From the IMG/VR virus record IMGVR_UViG_3300034117_001294, positions 1-64,000 of that record: DNA of 64,000 nt; one strand, given 5' to 3'. Below the pieces are notes generated by a model. That model searched no databases. It was not told where the DNA came from and worked only from the letters and a program-made list of their open reading frames with translations. Position numbers and translations under genes: made by a program. The first letter of the stretch is position 1. Each line of letters begins with the position of its first letter. This document shows, one piece after another, positions 47,590 through 55,477 of this stretch. The DNA is from a virus.

Positions 47590-47804
47590 CTATGGATCAA
47601 GCAGCGACCTGGTTAGCAGGCAGTATTTTAACAATGTTAGGTTTTATTGTAGTAATTGGTGCAGTATTGGTAATCAACAATCTACTGCATAAGTATTGGA
47701 AACCAGTGCAATTCTTTAAATGGGCAGAACATCCTTCTACTCGTTTTATGACGGAAGAAGAAACTACAAAGATTGCACCAGTAATAGACCAACAGAATAA
47801 ATGA
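47586..47804 (+). CDS. Small single-pass membrane protein
   Basis: A 72-residue protein with one transmembrane segment (ATWLAGSILTMLGFIVVIGA, to about residue 30) and a cytoplasmic polar tail. It lies between the LRW array and a lipoprotein gene. Such proteins serve as holin-like, spanin-like or regulatory components; the size fits a small holin accessory, but there is no direct evidence. Confidence 0.6.
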   Translation: MTMDQAATWLAGSILTMLGFIVVIGAVLVINNLLHKYWKPVQFFKWAEHPSTRFMTEEETTKIAPVIDQQNK

Positions 47805-47810
47805 TAAATA
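47803..47810 (+). promoter_or_regulatory. Late promoter octamer
   Basis: GATAAATA overlaps the upstream stop codon region and ends 4 nt before the ATG at 47815. Leaderless start predicted. Confidence 0.45.
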
Positions 47811-47814
47811 CTTG

Positions 47815-48063
47815 ATGCAGATTTCCGAATTGCTTTTTGAACTAGACTTTCAGGGTAGCCCCTGCACTAAAGATTGTAGTGGGCACAGTGCTGGATATGC
47901 ATGGTCCATGAAACACGCTAACAAAAATTGCGATTCAAAAAACGCCAGCTTTAACAATGGCTGCAACATTGCAAAAAAGCAGATTGCCAGCAAGAATATT
48001 AAAAAGCCAGTGGTGTCACAAACTACAAAACCTAGTGATCAGCCTGCAGAGGAGCCAGTATGA
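47815..48063 (+). CDS. Conserved phage protein with CTKDCSGHxAGYxW motif
   Basis: An 82-residue protein starting at the ATG at 47815 (a TTG one codon earlier is also open). ISELLFELDFQGSPCTKDCS and GHSAGYAWSMKHANKNCDSK form a conserved cysteine/histidine motif I know from phage hypothetical proteins; a metal site is likely. The N-terminus resembles CTS-like starts in other genes here. The C-terminus is low-complexity. It overlaps the lipoprotein gene by 4 nt (ATGA). Confidence 0.65.
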   Translation: MQISELLFELDFQGSPCTKDCSGHSAGYAWSMKHANKNCDSKNASFNNGCNIAKKQIASKNIKKPVVSQTTKPSDQPAEEPV

Positions 48064-48275
48064 AATTTGCAGTAATTCTTGCATTGATGCTAACAGGATG
48101 TGCTTCAAATCTAGATTTAGAAAAAAGCATCAGCAGAGATCGAACAATGGGCGATATGGCAAAAACTGCATTGATCAACGAAATGCTTAATAGTCCGGAT
48201 CCAGCAGTAAGACTAGAAGGATCAAGAATAGCCAAAGAGTTCATTGTTCCAAAAAAACGTCTATTTGATTTCTAA
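48060..48275 (+). CDS. Small lipoprotein
   Basis: A 71-residue protein with a lipoprotein signal (MKFAVILALMLTGCASNLDL, lipobox LTGC, Cys at residue 14). The mature part is a short charged helix (MGDMAKTALINEMLNS) and a C-terminal KKRLFDF. Candidates are an outer spanin or immunity lipoprotein. No inner-spanin partner with overlapping frame was found. Confidence 0.75.
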   Translation: MKFAVILALMLTGCASNLDLEKSISRDRTMGDMAKTALINEMLNSPDPAVRLEGSRIAKEFIVPKKRLFDF

Positions 48276-48292
48276 ATTGGTAAAATAATCAC

Positions 48293-48321
48293 TTTACAAC
48301 AGGAAAGAAAACCTGTATAAT
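48293..48321 (+). promoter_or_regulatory. Sigma70 promoter of NAD gene region with spacer hairpin
   Basis: TTTACA (48293-48298), a 17-nt spacer and TATAAT (48316-48321). ACAGG/CCTGT (48299-48303 and 48312-48316) forms a short inverted repeat across the spacer. The ATG at 48378 lies 56 nt downstream, with AAAGGAT as ribosome site. Confidence 0.75.
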
Positions 48322-48377
48322 AAATACATACAGCAAAGAGATAGACTCGTTGCGTACATTATTCAAAGGATTTTTGA

Positions 48378-49400
48378 ATGTCAAAAAAATATGATACCCT
48401 TGTCCTCATCGGACGTTTTCAACCGCTTCACTCAGCTCACTTAGAGATTATCAAGCGAGCCACAGCACTAACTGATCAACTTGTGATCATCTGCGGTAGT
48501 GCTAAACAACCCCGAACTTATAAAAACCCATTTACATTCGATGAACGTGCTCGAATGATCAAGTCAGCAACTGCTGGACTTGCTATGCAGATCTATGTTG
48601 AGCCAAATATTGACACTATCTATAACGATCAGGCATGGGCTGTTCGTGTCCAAGGTATTGTTTCTAAATACCGTGTACTAGGTGGTGCCGGAGTGGGCAT
48701 TATCGGTCATAAAAAAGATGACAGCTCATTCTACTTGGATATGTTCCCACAGTGGGGCTATGAAGATGTTGAATTAGTAGAATTCCTCAGTGCTGTAAAC
48801 ATTCGCGATCTCTACTTCAAGCGTGATGTCAATATGAAGTTCATTAAAGGTGTAGTGCCAGAGTCTACTTTAGACTTTTTGGAGCAGTTCCGCACCACAG
48901 ATCAATACGAACAGATCATCCGCGAACGTGAGTTCATCATAGAACACAATAAACAATATGCTGGATTGAAGTATCCTCCGATCTTCTCAACTGCTGATGC
49001 TGTGGTTATCTGCTCAGGACATGTATTAATGATTCGTCGTCGTGCTGAACCCGGTAAAGGATTGTGGGCATTGCCAGGCGGCTATGTTAACGCCAATACG
49101 GATAAAAGCGTAGAGGATGCAGCCATTCGTGAACTGCGTGAAGAAACACTAATTAAAGTTCCTGCTCCGGTGTTGCGTGGTAGTATTAAACGTAGTAAGG
49201 TCTTTGATGCAGTTGACCGTAGTCCGCGAGGTCGTATTATCACTCACGCATTCCACATTGAACTGCCTGACGGCGAGCTGCCAAAGGTAAAAGGCGGCGA
49301 TGATGCTGAAAAAGCACGTTGGGTTCCTATTGCCGAAGTTCGCAGTGAAGAATGTTTCGAAGACCACTACGAAATCATACAACACTTCTTGGGAGCATAA
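48378..49400 (+). CDS. nadM: Bifunctional NMN adenylyltransferase/Nudix hydrolase
   Basis: A 340-residue two-domain protein. Residues 1-180 are a nucleotidyltransferase (LIGRFQPLHSAHLEIIKRA, with the HxxH start, and a C-terminal YFKRDVN region). Residues 200-340 are a Nudix domain (GGYVNANTDKSVEDAAIREL, then REETLIKVP). This arrangement is the NadM-Nudix family that makes NAD+ from NMN and ATP and may hydrolyse ADP-ribose. With NadV (50590) it forms a two-step nicotinamide-to-NAD+ pathway. Confidence 0.93.
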   Translation: MSKKYDTLVLIGRFQPLHSAHLEIIKRATALTDQLVIICGSAKQPRTYKNPFTFDERARMIKSATAGLAMQIYVEPNIDTIYNDQAWAVRVQGIVSKYRVLGGAGVGIIGHKKDDSSFYLDMFPQWGYEDVELVEFLSAVNIRDLYFKRDVNMKFIKGVVPESTLDFLEQFRTTDQYEQIIREREFIIEHNKQYAGLKYPPIFSTADAVVICSGHVLMIRRRAEPGKGLWALPGGYVNANTDKSVEDAAIRELREETLIKVPAPVLRGSIKRSKVFDAVDRSPRGRIITHAFHIELPDGELPKVKGGDDAEKARWVPIAEVRSEECFEDHYEIIQHFLGA

Positions 49401-49401
49401 T

Positions 49402-49578
49402 ATGAACGAACGAATTAAAGAACTTGCCGAACAGTGCCACCATCGGTATAGTGAACATAACATTGATTTGGAAAAGTTCGCCGAGTTGATTGTTCGGGAA
49501 TGTGCTAATGTTGCCGCTGATCATGATGCCTTGGACATTTACGAAGAGATTAGAGAACATTTTGGAGTTGAAGAATGA
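49402..49578 (+). CDS. MNERI-family small protein, copy 1
   Basis: A 58-residue helical protein: MNERIKELAEQCHHRYSEHN, then EKFAELIVRECANV and HFGVEE at the end. It is paralogous to the protein at 49808, with an identical scaffold. It starts 1 nt after nadM. Short MNERI...KFAELIVREC proteins are common in environmental phages with no known role. Confidence 0.7.
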   Translation: MNERIKELAEQCHHRYSEHNIDLEKFAELIVRECANVAADHDALDIYEEIREHFGVEE

Positions 49579-49811
49579 ATGGTACACCGGCAGACAAAAG
49601 CCCGGGCATAACGGGCTTTATTGAAATCTTTGAGGGCAGGCTTAACAAAATGAAGCTACACCTTAAAGAAGAATTGAGCAAGGCCAAACACGATAGAGAC
49701 CGTAAGTGGATTAAACATCAGCTGGCCGATGCTCGTAAACTCAACAAGACACTGAAAGAAATGCGTAATGCTTCAGCAAAGAAGTGTCCGCATTGTGGAG
49801 AGAAACTATGA
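49575..49811 (+). CDS. Small helical protein with C-terminal CPHCGEKL
   Basis: A 78-residue protein located between the two MNERI paralogues with ATGA overlaps at both ends. A long basic helix (LNKMKLHLKEELSKAKHDRD) ends in CPHCGEKL, half of a zinc ribbon, suggesting dimeric zinc coordination. Function unknown. Confidence 0.6.
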   Translation: MNGTPADKSPGITGFIEIFEGRLNKMKLHLKEELSKAKHDRDRKWIKHQLADARKLNKTLKEMRNASAKKCPHCGEKL

Positions 49812-50041
49812 ACGAACGAATTAGAGAACTTGCTGAACAGGCTGGAGTGGGCTTTATGTTTGATCCTGATGCAGTTGTATTAGCTTTTAAGATGGAAAAG
49901 TTCGCTGAACTGATTGTGAGAGAATGTATTAAAAAATGTAAGGACCATCCATCCATAATTTTTAAGAATGAATGGGATGCTGATGTTGTGGCTCCGGACA
50001 TTGTCAGCAGATTAGAATCACATTTCGGAGTTGAAGAATGA
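49808..50041 (+). CDS. MNERI-family small protein, copy 2
   Basis: A 77-residue protein: MNERIRELAEQAGVGFMFDP, EKFAELIVRECIKK, with a longer middle than copy 1, ending SHFGVEE. The ATG at 49808 overlaps the previous stop. The copies share the N-terminal helix and the C-terminal FGVEE. It overlaps the macro-domain gene by 4 nt. Confidence 0.7.
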   Translation: MNERIRELAEQAGVGFMFDPDAVVLAFKMEKFAELIVRECIKKCKDHPSIIFKNEWDADVVAPDIVSRLESHFGVEE

Positions 50042-50511
50042 CATTAAAACATACTAAAGGTAATCTACTCGACCTAGCAGAAGCAGGTGAGTTCGATGTT
50101 GTGGTACAAGGCTGTAATTGCTTTAACACAATGGGCGGCGGCATTGCCCGAGAGATCCGTGAACGATTTCCAATGTGTGCAGAGATCGATAATCTAACTG
50201 CCAAAGGCGATCATATGAAACTAGGTAACTGGACAGAATTTGACCAAGGTACTTTTATTATCATCAATGCCTACACTCAGTACAATATGAGTCAAGGTAC
50301 TGATGTGTTTGAGTACACTGCATTTCAATTGATACTTGAGAAATTAACATTTATGTACGGTAACAAACGTATTGGATTGCCTTACATTGGATGCGGACTT
50401 GCCGGTGGCGACCAGGAAACTATTTTGGATATGATCGAACGGTTTGCCGCCCAGATTGCTAAACGAAGTGGTCAGGTTACACTCGTTGAATTTAGCCAAA
50501 GAATTAGTTGA
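50038..50511 (+). CDS. Macro-domain protein (ADP-ribose-1''-phosphatase-like)
   Basis: A 157-residue protein. VVVQGCNCFNTMGGGIAREI contains the N and GGGIA loop of macro domains, and IGLPYIGCGLAGGD the second ligand loop. Such domains bind ADP-ribose or remove phosphate or O-acetyl groups from it. Its place between nadM and nadV implies handling of NAD breakdown products; in defence settings this may also sequester ADP-ribose-type signals. Full domain length. Confidence 0.9.
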   Translation: MTLKHTKGNLLDLAEAGEFDVVVQGCNCFNTMGGGIAREIRERFPMCAEIDNLTAKGDHMKLGNWTEFDQGTFIIINAYTQYNMSQGTDVFEYTAFQLILEKLTFMYGNKRIGLPYIGCGLAGGDQETILDMIERFAAQIAKRSGQVTLVEFSQRIS

Positions 50512-50536
50512 CGCAGAAATAGGTCTGTGTTATACT
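50508..50536 (+). promoter_or_regulatory. Sigma70 promoter of nadV
   Basis: TTGACG (50508-50513), a 17-nt spacer and TATACT (50531-50536). The -35 overlaps the macro gene stop. The ATG at 50590 follows after a 53-nt leader with AAAGGAAC as ribosome site. Confidence 0.8.
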
Positions 50537-50589
50537 ATAAACAAGTCCAAGCGATAGACGCCTGGCATAACAAGTAAAGGAACTTTACA

Positions 50590-52029
50590 ATGAAACTCGC
50601 AAAAAATCTTATCCTGAACACAGACTCGTACAAAGTCTCGATGTTCAAACAATACCCAGCAGGAACCACAGGTGTATATTCATATATTGAATCACGCGGT
50701 GGGCGTTACGATAGAACTGTATTCTTCGGACTACAGGCTTTTATCAAGGAATACCTACTTGCACCCATCACACAAGCAGATATTGACATTGCTGAAGAAA
50801 TTCTTACCCTACACGGTGAACCCTTTAACAGAGAAGGATGGCAGTATATTCTTGACCAGCACCAAGGATTCTTGCCCGTTGTTATCCGAGCAGTCCCTGA
50901 AGGAACTATTGTCCCTGTCAAAAACGTACTCGCTACCATTGAGAATACCGATCCAAAATGTTATTGGTTGACCACTTGGTTGGAAACTGCTCTGCTTCGT
51001 GCAGTGTGGTACGGTACTACTGTGGCAACACAAAGCTGGAAAATTAAACAAGTCATTCTTGACTACTTGGAGCGTACAGGTGACCCTACTACTATTGATT
51101 TTAAACTGCACGACTTTGGTGCTCGCGGTGTATCTAGCCTCGAAAGTGCTGGGATCGGTTCTGCGGCTCACCTCGTTAACTTTATGGGAACGGATACCAT
51201 TACTGGTATTCTTTACGCTCGTGAGTATTATGGAGCTGGCATTGCTGGGTTTTCTATTCCTGCTGCCGAACATAGCACAATCACTTCTTGGGGTCGCGAC
51301 GGTGAAGTAGATGCTTACAGAAATATGCTTACTCAGTTCGCTCGTCCCGGTACTATCCTCGCTGTTGTTAGTGATAGTTACGATATCTACAACGCAGCCT
51401 CTAAGCTCTGGGGCGAAGAACTTCGCCAACAAGTTATCGATAGTGGTGCTACTGTTGTCATTCGCCCTGATAGCGGCGATCCTGTTGAAGTCAACCGTAA
51501 GCTAGTTGAGATCCTTGGATCCAAGTTCGGATACACTACTAACAGCAAAGGCTTCAAAGTCCTGAACAACGTCAGACTGATCCAAGGTGACGGTATTAAC
51601 GAACTTACTGTTCGCAGTATCCTCGGTGCGTTCATGGCCATGGGCTGGAGTGCCGATAACATTGCTTTTGGTATGGGCGGTGCTCTGTTACAGATTGTAG
51701 ATCGTGATACTCAACAATTTGCAATGAAGTGCTCTGCAATGAGCCGTACTGTTAGAGTTGAAGATGGTGATCTCGGATCTGGTTTTAAAACTGAATGGTT
51801 TGATGTGATCAAAGACCCAGTCACTGATCCTGGCAAGAAGTCTAAGGCAGGCCGTGTTACACTGTGGACTAACAGTGGTGGCGAGTTTGCATCAGGGGTA
51901 ACTGAACCTACTGGTTGGACTGATCGGGGAATCGGCGGGTGGACCAACGCACTGGTTCCAGTTTACTGGAACGGCAACCTGCACAAAGATTACACCTTTG
52001 AGGAAGTTCGAGCTAACGCTCGCAAATAA
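50590..52029 (+). CDS. nadV: Nicotinamide phosphoribosyltransferase
   Basis: A 479-residue protein of the NAMPT family: LNTDSYKVSMFKQYPAG (N-terminal), SYIESRGG, and HDFGARGVSSLESAGIGSAA (active-site region), ending in RPDSGDP and GMGGALLQ phosphate-binding segments. It makes NMN from nicotinamide and PRPP. With NadM it allows NAD+ rebuilding from the nicotinamide released by NAD-cleaving enzymes. Found in many large phages. Ended by the terminator/promoter element at 52035. Confidence 0.95.
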   Translation: MKLAKNLILNTDSYKVSMFKQYPAGTTGVYSYIESRGGRYDRTVFFGLQAFIKEYLLAPITQADIDIAEEILTLHGEPFNREGWQYILDQHQGFLPVVIRAVPEGTIVPVKNVLATIENTDPKCYWLTTWLETALLRAVWYGTTVATQSWKIKQVILDYLERTGDPTTIDFKLHDFGARGVSSLESAGIGSAAHLVNFMGTDTITGILYAREYYGAGIAGFSIPAAEHSTITSWGRDGEVDAYRNMLTQFARPGTILAVVSDSYDIYNAASKLWGEELRQQVIDSGATVVIRPDSGDPVEVNRKLVEILGSKFGYTTNSKGFKVLNNVRLIQGDGINELTVRSILGAFMAMGWSADNIAFGMGGALLQIVDRDTQQFAMKCSAMSRTVRVEDGDLGSGFKTEWFDVIKDPVTDPGKKSKAGRVTLWTNSGGEFASGVTEPTGWTDRGIGGWTNALVPVYWNGNLHKDYTFEEVRANARK

Positions 52030-52034
52030 AAATT

Positions 52035-52073
52035 AACAAGGGGCTTTACAACCCCTTGTTTTTATTGTATAAT
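52035..52073 (+). promoter_or_regulatory. Composite terminator-promoter (nadV / AAA gene)
   Basis: AACAAGGGG and CCCCTTGTT form a 9-bp terminator stem with a U-tract; the loop (CTTTACAA) holds the -35 box TTTACA (52045-52050). After a 17-nt spacer, TATAAT (52068-52073) follows. The upstream unit is ended and the next one started in 39 bp. Confidence 0.8.
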
Positions 52074-52107
52074 TTACACATAGCAACAAACACACTGAAA
52101 GAATGCG

Positions 52108-53199
52108 ATGTCATATTTTCTAAAGTCAGGTAATACATTCCGGGTTTCTTCAAAAGAAGCTATGGATCTTCACGATACATTACCAGCAGGTAACTACGTG
52201 GTTAAAGAGATGCCCATGGATGGTCCCCTTTACCTTGAACATATTGAATCATTTGAAATCAAAGGAAAGCGTTATGGCGACTTGGACAAGAACACTAATC
52301 GTATTCTAAATACATTCATGGATCGCTCTGCATCTACTGGTGTTATGCTGGCAGGCGAAAAAGGTTCCGGCAAATCACTGTTGGCTAAGAATTTGGCCAT
52401 CGAAGCAGCCAAGCGTTTGAGCATTCCTACTATTGTTATCAATGCACCATGGGTCGGGGACAAGTTTAATGCATTCATGCAGATGATTGAACAGCCTTGC
52501 GTAGTCTTGTTTGACGAGTTTGAAAAAGTTTATGATTCAGATGACCAAGAGAAGGCACTGACTTTGCTTGATGGTGTATTCCCAAGCAAGAAGCTGTTCA
52601 TTCTGACTTGTAACGACAAGTGGCGTATTGATCAAAACATGCGAAACCGCCCAGGCCGCCTGTACTACATGTTGGACTACAAAGGCCTTGATGCTAACTT
52701 CATTATGGAGTATTGTGCAGACAACTTGAAATCAGAGCTTCAGCATCACGCTGAAAAGCTATGTCAAATTGCCAGCTTGTTTAATCAGTTCAACTTTGAC
52801 ATGTTAAAAGCGGCTGTTGAAGAAATGAATCGATACGACGAAGAACCGCAAGATGCTCTGCGTATGTTGAACGTTAAGCCAGAATTTGACTCGGGCAACG
52901 CTTTCACTATGAAAGTTATCAAGGACGGAGAAGAAGTCAAAACATCGGACATGGAAACTTTTGAATGGAAAGGTAATCCACTTCAAGGACAGGTCAGTAT
53001 TCATGTCAAAGAGTACGAGGAAGAAAAGGACGAAGACGGCGACTTTGATTGGAATTGGAAAAGCATTAAATTTGATCCTAGCCATATTACAAAAATTGAC
53101 AGCCAATCTGGTAAGTTTGTTTTTGCCAATTCGGAAGGCGTACAGTTGGTTTTGAGCAGGATCAAAGACCGTAGCTATAACTATATGGACGCATTCTAA
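52108..53199 (+). CDS. AAA-family ATPase
   Basis: A 363-residue protein. Walker A AGEKGSGKS (about residue 81), Walker B CVVLFDEFEKV, sensor 1 ILTCNDKWR and an arginine-finger region MRNRPGRLYYM mark a AAA ATPase domain over residues 60-215. The N-terminal 50 residues and the C-terminal 120 residues (beta-rich, acidic) are not recognised. It is transcribed from its own early-type promoter and followed by the rIIA-like gene. It may remodel a protein complex; the target is unknown. Confidence 0.8.
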   Translation: MSYFLKSGNTFRVSSKEAMDLHDTLPAGNYVVKEMPMDGPLYLEHIESFEIKGKRYGDLDKNTNRILNTFMDRSASTGVMLAGEKGSGKSLLAKNLAIEAAKRLSIPTIVINAPWVGDKFNAFMQMIEQPCVVLFDEFEKVYDSDDQEKALTLLDGVFPSKKLFILTCNDKWRIDQNMRNRPGRLYYMLDYKGLDANFIMEYCADNLKSELQHHAEKLCQIASLFNQFNFDMLKAAVEEMNRYDEEPQDALRMLNVKPEFDSGNAFTMKVIKDGEEVKTSDMETFEWKGNPLQGQVSIHVKEYEEEKDEDGDFDWNWKSIKFDPSHITKIDSQSGKFVFANSEGVQLVLSRIKDRSYNYMDAF

Positions 53200-53221
53200 A
53201 TAGTTTTGGACTAAATTGGAC

Positions 53222-53260
53222 AAACCAGTTCTTGACAGGACTGGTTTTTCCTTGTATAAT
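53222..53260 (+). promoter_or_regulatory. Composite terminator-promoter (AAA gene / rIIA)
   Basis: AAACCAGT and ACTGGTTT (53222-53247) form a stem that can extend through T-G and C-G pairs so that exactly TTGACA (53232-53237) is left as the loop; a T5 tract follows. TATAAT (53255-53260) is 17 nt from the -35. Confidence 0.85.
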
Positions 53261-53298
53261 ATATACATAGACAGCAACACACTACTGAAAGGTTCCAA

Positions 53299-55476
53299 AT
53301 GATTCTTAACAATGCTCCACAACACGAAGCCATTGTTTCTAACGTGTCAGAAATTGGCGAGTTCCGTATTCGAAACAGTGCCAAAGCATTCTCTATTTTG
53401 AGTTCGGGCTTGTATGCTAACAAGGTCCGTGCTATTATCCGTGAATTGAGTTGTAATGCGGTGGACAGCCATGCAGCCGCAGGTTGCAAAGATACTCCCT
53501 TTGATGTGCATCTTCCAAATGCCTTGGAACCGCACTTTGCTATTCGCGACTACGGAACAGGACTATCACATGAACAAGTTACACAAATCTACACCACTTA
53601 CTTCGAAAGTACCAAAACAAACTCCAACGAGTTTATCGGAGCTCTTGGATTGGGATCTAAAAGCCCGTTTAGCTACACTGACAATTTTACAGTCACCGCT
53701 ATCCAAGCCGGACGCAAAGGCATTTACTCGGCCTTTATCAACGCACAAGGGGTTCCGAGTATTGCCCTGATGATGATGGAAGTTACTGACGAGCCAGCAG
53801 GTGTTGAAGTTAAGTTCTCTGTTAATGAACGTTATGACTTTGACAAGTTCCGTCAAGAGGCTCGAGTTGTCTACAAACACTTTGCTCTGCGTCCGGTTGT
53901 TTCGGGCAGTGCTGATTTCCAGTTTGTTGATGCTGAATACGAAAGCCGCGACATTGTTCCGGGTGTGCATAGTTTCAAGAACGGCAATCACAGTGCAGCC
54001 ATTATGGGCAATATTGCTTACCCTATCGAAGTGCCTAACGCTGACAGTTCTATTCCGCCCGAGTTGAAGCAGTTGTTGGGTTGCGGTTTGGAAATGCACT
54101 TTGGTATTGGCGAACTGGACTTCCAAGCCAGCCGTGAAGGATTGAGTTACATTCCATCAACTGTTGCGGCTATCAAGGCCAAACTGGAACAGGTCAATGC
54201 GGCATTAGCAGTTGTGATTGCCAAAGAAGCAGATGCTATTGAGAACCTGTGGGACCGTGCTGTGTTTCTGTACAAGAAGAAAGAGCACCGTTTGTGGACT
54301 GCGGCTGTGAGCAAGTATGCACAGGATACCAAACTGCCTACTTACGATGAACTGCAATACAACCGTTTGAAGAAGTTCAATTTTAAAGTTGAAGACCTTG
54401 CTACAAACTGGAACATTCAGATCCGTCAACTGCAACAAGTTCGTCATAACAAGACTGTGAGCAATGGTAAGAGTGTTACTGAGTATGCAGACAATCGTGC
54501 TAAAAATGCCAACGGGCATTACATCACTTGGCAAGAATGGCAGATCCCTGTAGATGACACTTGCCACTTTGTTGTCAACGACTTGAAGACCGGTGCAGGC
54601 GAACGTGCTCGTTACCACTACAAAGAAACTGGTTGCGATGTGTACAGCCGTGCTATCTGGATCTTGGAAAAGGTAGACAAGACCAAGGCAATGAATACTC
54701 AAGCATTCTTTGCCGCAATCCAAGAACCTCCTACTGCTCGCCGCTTTGCCGCAAGTACCTTGAAGCAACGTGAGCGTGAGAACATGGGACGGAACGTTAC
54801 CATCCTCAAGTTAGAACGTCGAGGAGGCGGTGGCCATCGTCGTGATGAGCAGGATATGGTTTGGCGTGCCGCTGGTGATACTAGCAAGTTTGTTAGTACA
54901 GAGACCTACTACTATGTGCCATTGAGCGGCTTCACAATGCTGAGTGCCAAAGGCTACACTAGTGGTAAGGAATTGCACGACGATGTTAAGAGCCTGTCCG
55001 GTTTGTACCACGGTGAGATCTATGGTGTTCGTAAGAGCGACATCGAAGAGATCAAGAAGAAAGCAAACTGGAAGAACTTTGAAGACTATGTTGTGGACCA
55101 GCTGAACGCCAATGACAATTCCAAACTGTTGATGAGTTTGGTTAAGAGCGGGTTGGAAAAGGCTGATGTTATCAACGGTATCCACAATAAGGATGTTTTG
55201 GCAAAAATTGATGCCAATAGTCCTTACGCAAAACTGGTCACAGTGTTTGAAAAGGTTGACAAGTTTCAAGGAAACCGCTACAATATAGATAGACTGTTCC
55301 GTAAGTTTGCTCCTAGTGCCACCCTTAGCCCAGAATCACTTGTGATCAAGTATCAGAAAGAAGTTGACGAAGTGAACAGTCGTTATCCGTTGTTAAGTAA
55401 GTTGAGCACTTACCGCGTAGAGGCAAGCGATATTGCCGAATATGTTAATTTAATCGACCAAAAGAAAGGCATTTAA
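53299..55476 (+). CDS. rIIA: rIIA-like protein (GHKL ATPase domain)
   Basis: A 725-residue protein. Residues about 45-130 show GHKL ATPase motifs: RELSCNAVDSH (N box), IRDYGTGLS (G1) and GALGLGSKSPFSY (G2), as in T4 rIIA. The rest is unassigned in detail, but the order followed by an rIIB homologue supports the name. T4 rIIA/B are membrane-associated proteins needed to overcome RexAB exclusion in lambda lysogens and influence lysis timing. Driven by a strong promoter, suggesting early expression. Confidence 0.88.
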   Translation: MILNNAPQHEAIVSNVSEIGEFRIRNSAKAFSILSSGLYANKVRAIIRELSCNAVDSHAAAGCKDTPFDVHLPNALEPHFAIRDYGTGLSHEQVTQIYTTYFESTKTNSNEFIGALGLGSKSPFSYTDNFTVTAIQAGRKGIYSAFINAQGVPSIALMMMEVTDEPAGVEVKFSVNERYDFDKFRQEARVVYKHFALRPVVSGSADFQFVDAEYESRDIVPGVHSFKNGNHSAAIMGNIAYPIEVPNADSSIPPELKQLLGCGLEMHFGIGELDFQASREGLSYIPSTVAAIKAKLEQVNAALAVVIAKEADAIENLWDRAVFLYKKKEHRLWTAAVSKYAQDTKLPTYDELQYNRLKKFNFKVEDLATNWNIQIRQLQQVRHNKTVSNGKSVTEYADNRAKNANGHYITWQEWQIPVDDTCHFVVNDLKTGAGERARYHYKETGCDVYSRAIWILEKVDKTKAMNTQAFFAAIQEPPTARRFAASTLKQRERENMGRNVTILKLERRGGGGHRRDEQDMVWRAAGDTSKFVSTETYYYVPLSGFTMLSAKGYTSGKELHDDVKSLSGLYHGEIYGVRKSDIEEIKKKANWKNFEDYVVDQLNANDNSKLLMSLVKSGLEKADVINGIHNKDVLAKIDANSPYAKLVTVFEKVDKFQGNRYNIDRLFRKFAPSATLSPESLVIKYQKEVDEVNSRYPLLSKLSTYRVEASDIAEYVNLIDQKKGI

Positions 55477-55477
55477 A

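Noticed and set aside
48060-48275. An embedded or overlapping i-spanin/o-spanin pair
   Set aside because: The lipoprotein fits an outer spanin, but no overlapping reading frame with an N-terminal TM and coiled coil was found.
50809-51432. A 207-codon reading frame antisense to nadV
   Set aside because: It mirrors codon bias of the sense gene, has no ribosome site or promoter and no recognisable protein motif.
53566-54768. Long antisense frames (186 and 187 codons) within rIIA
   Set aside because: Shadows of a well-supported rIIA-like gene; low-complexity His/Val/Asn composition and no start signals.
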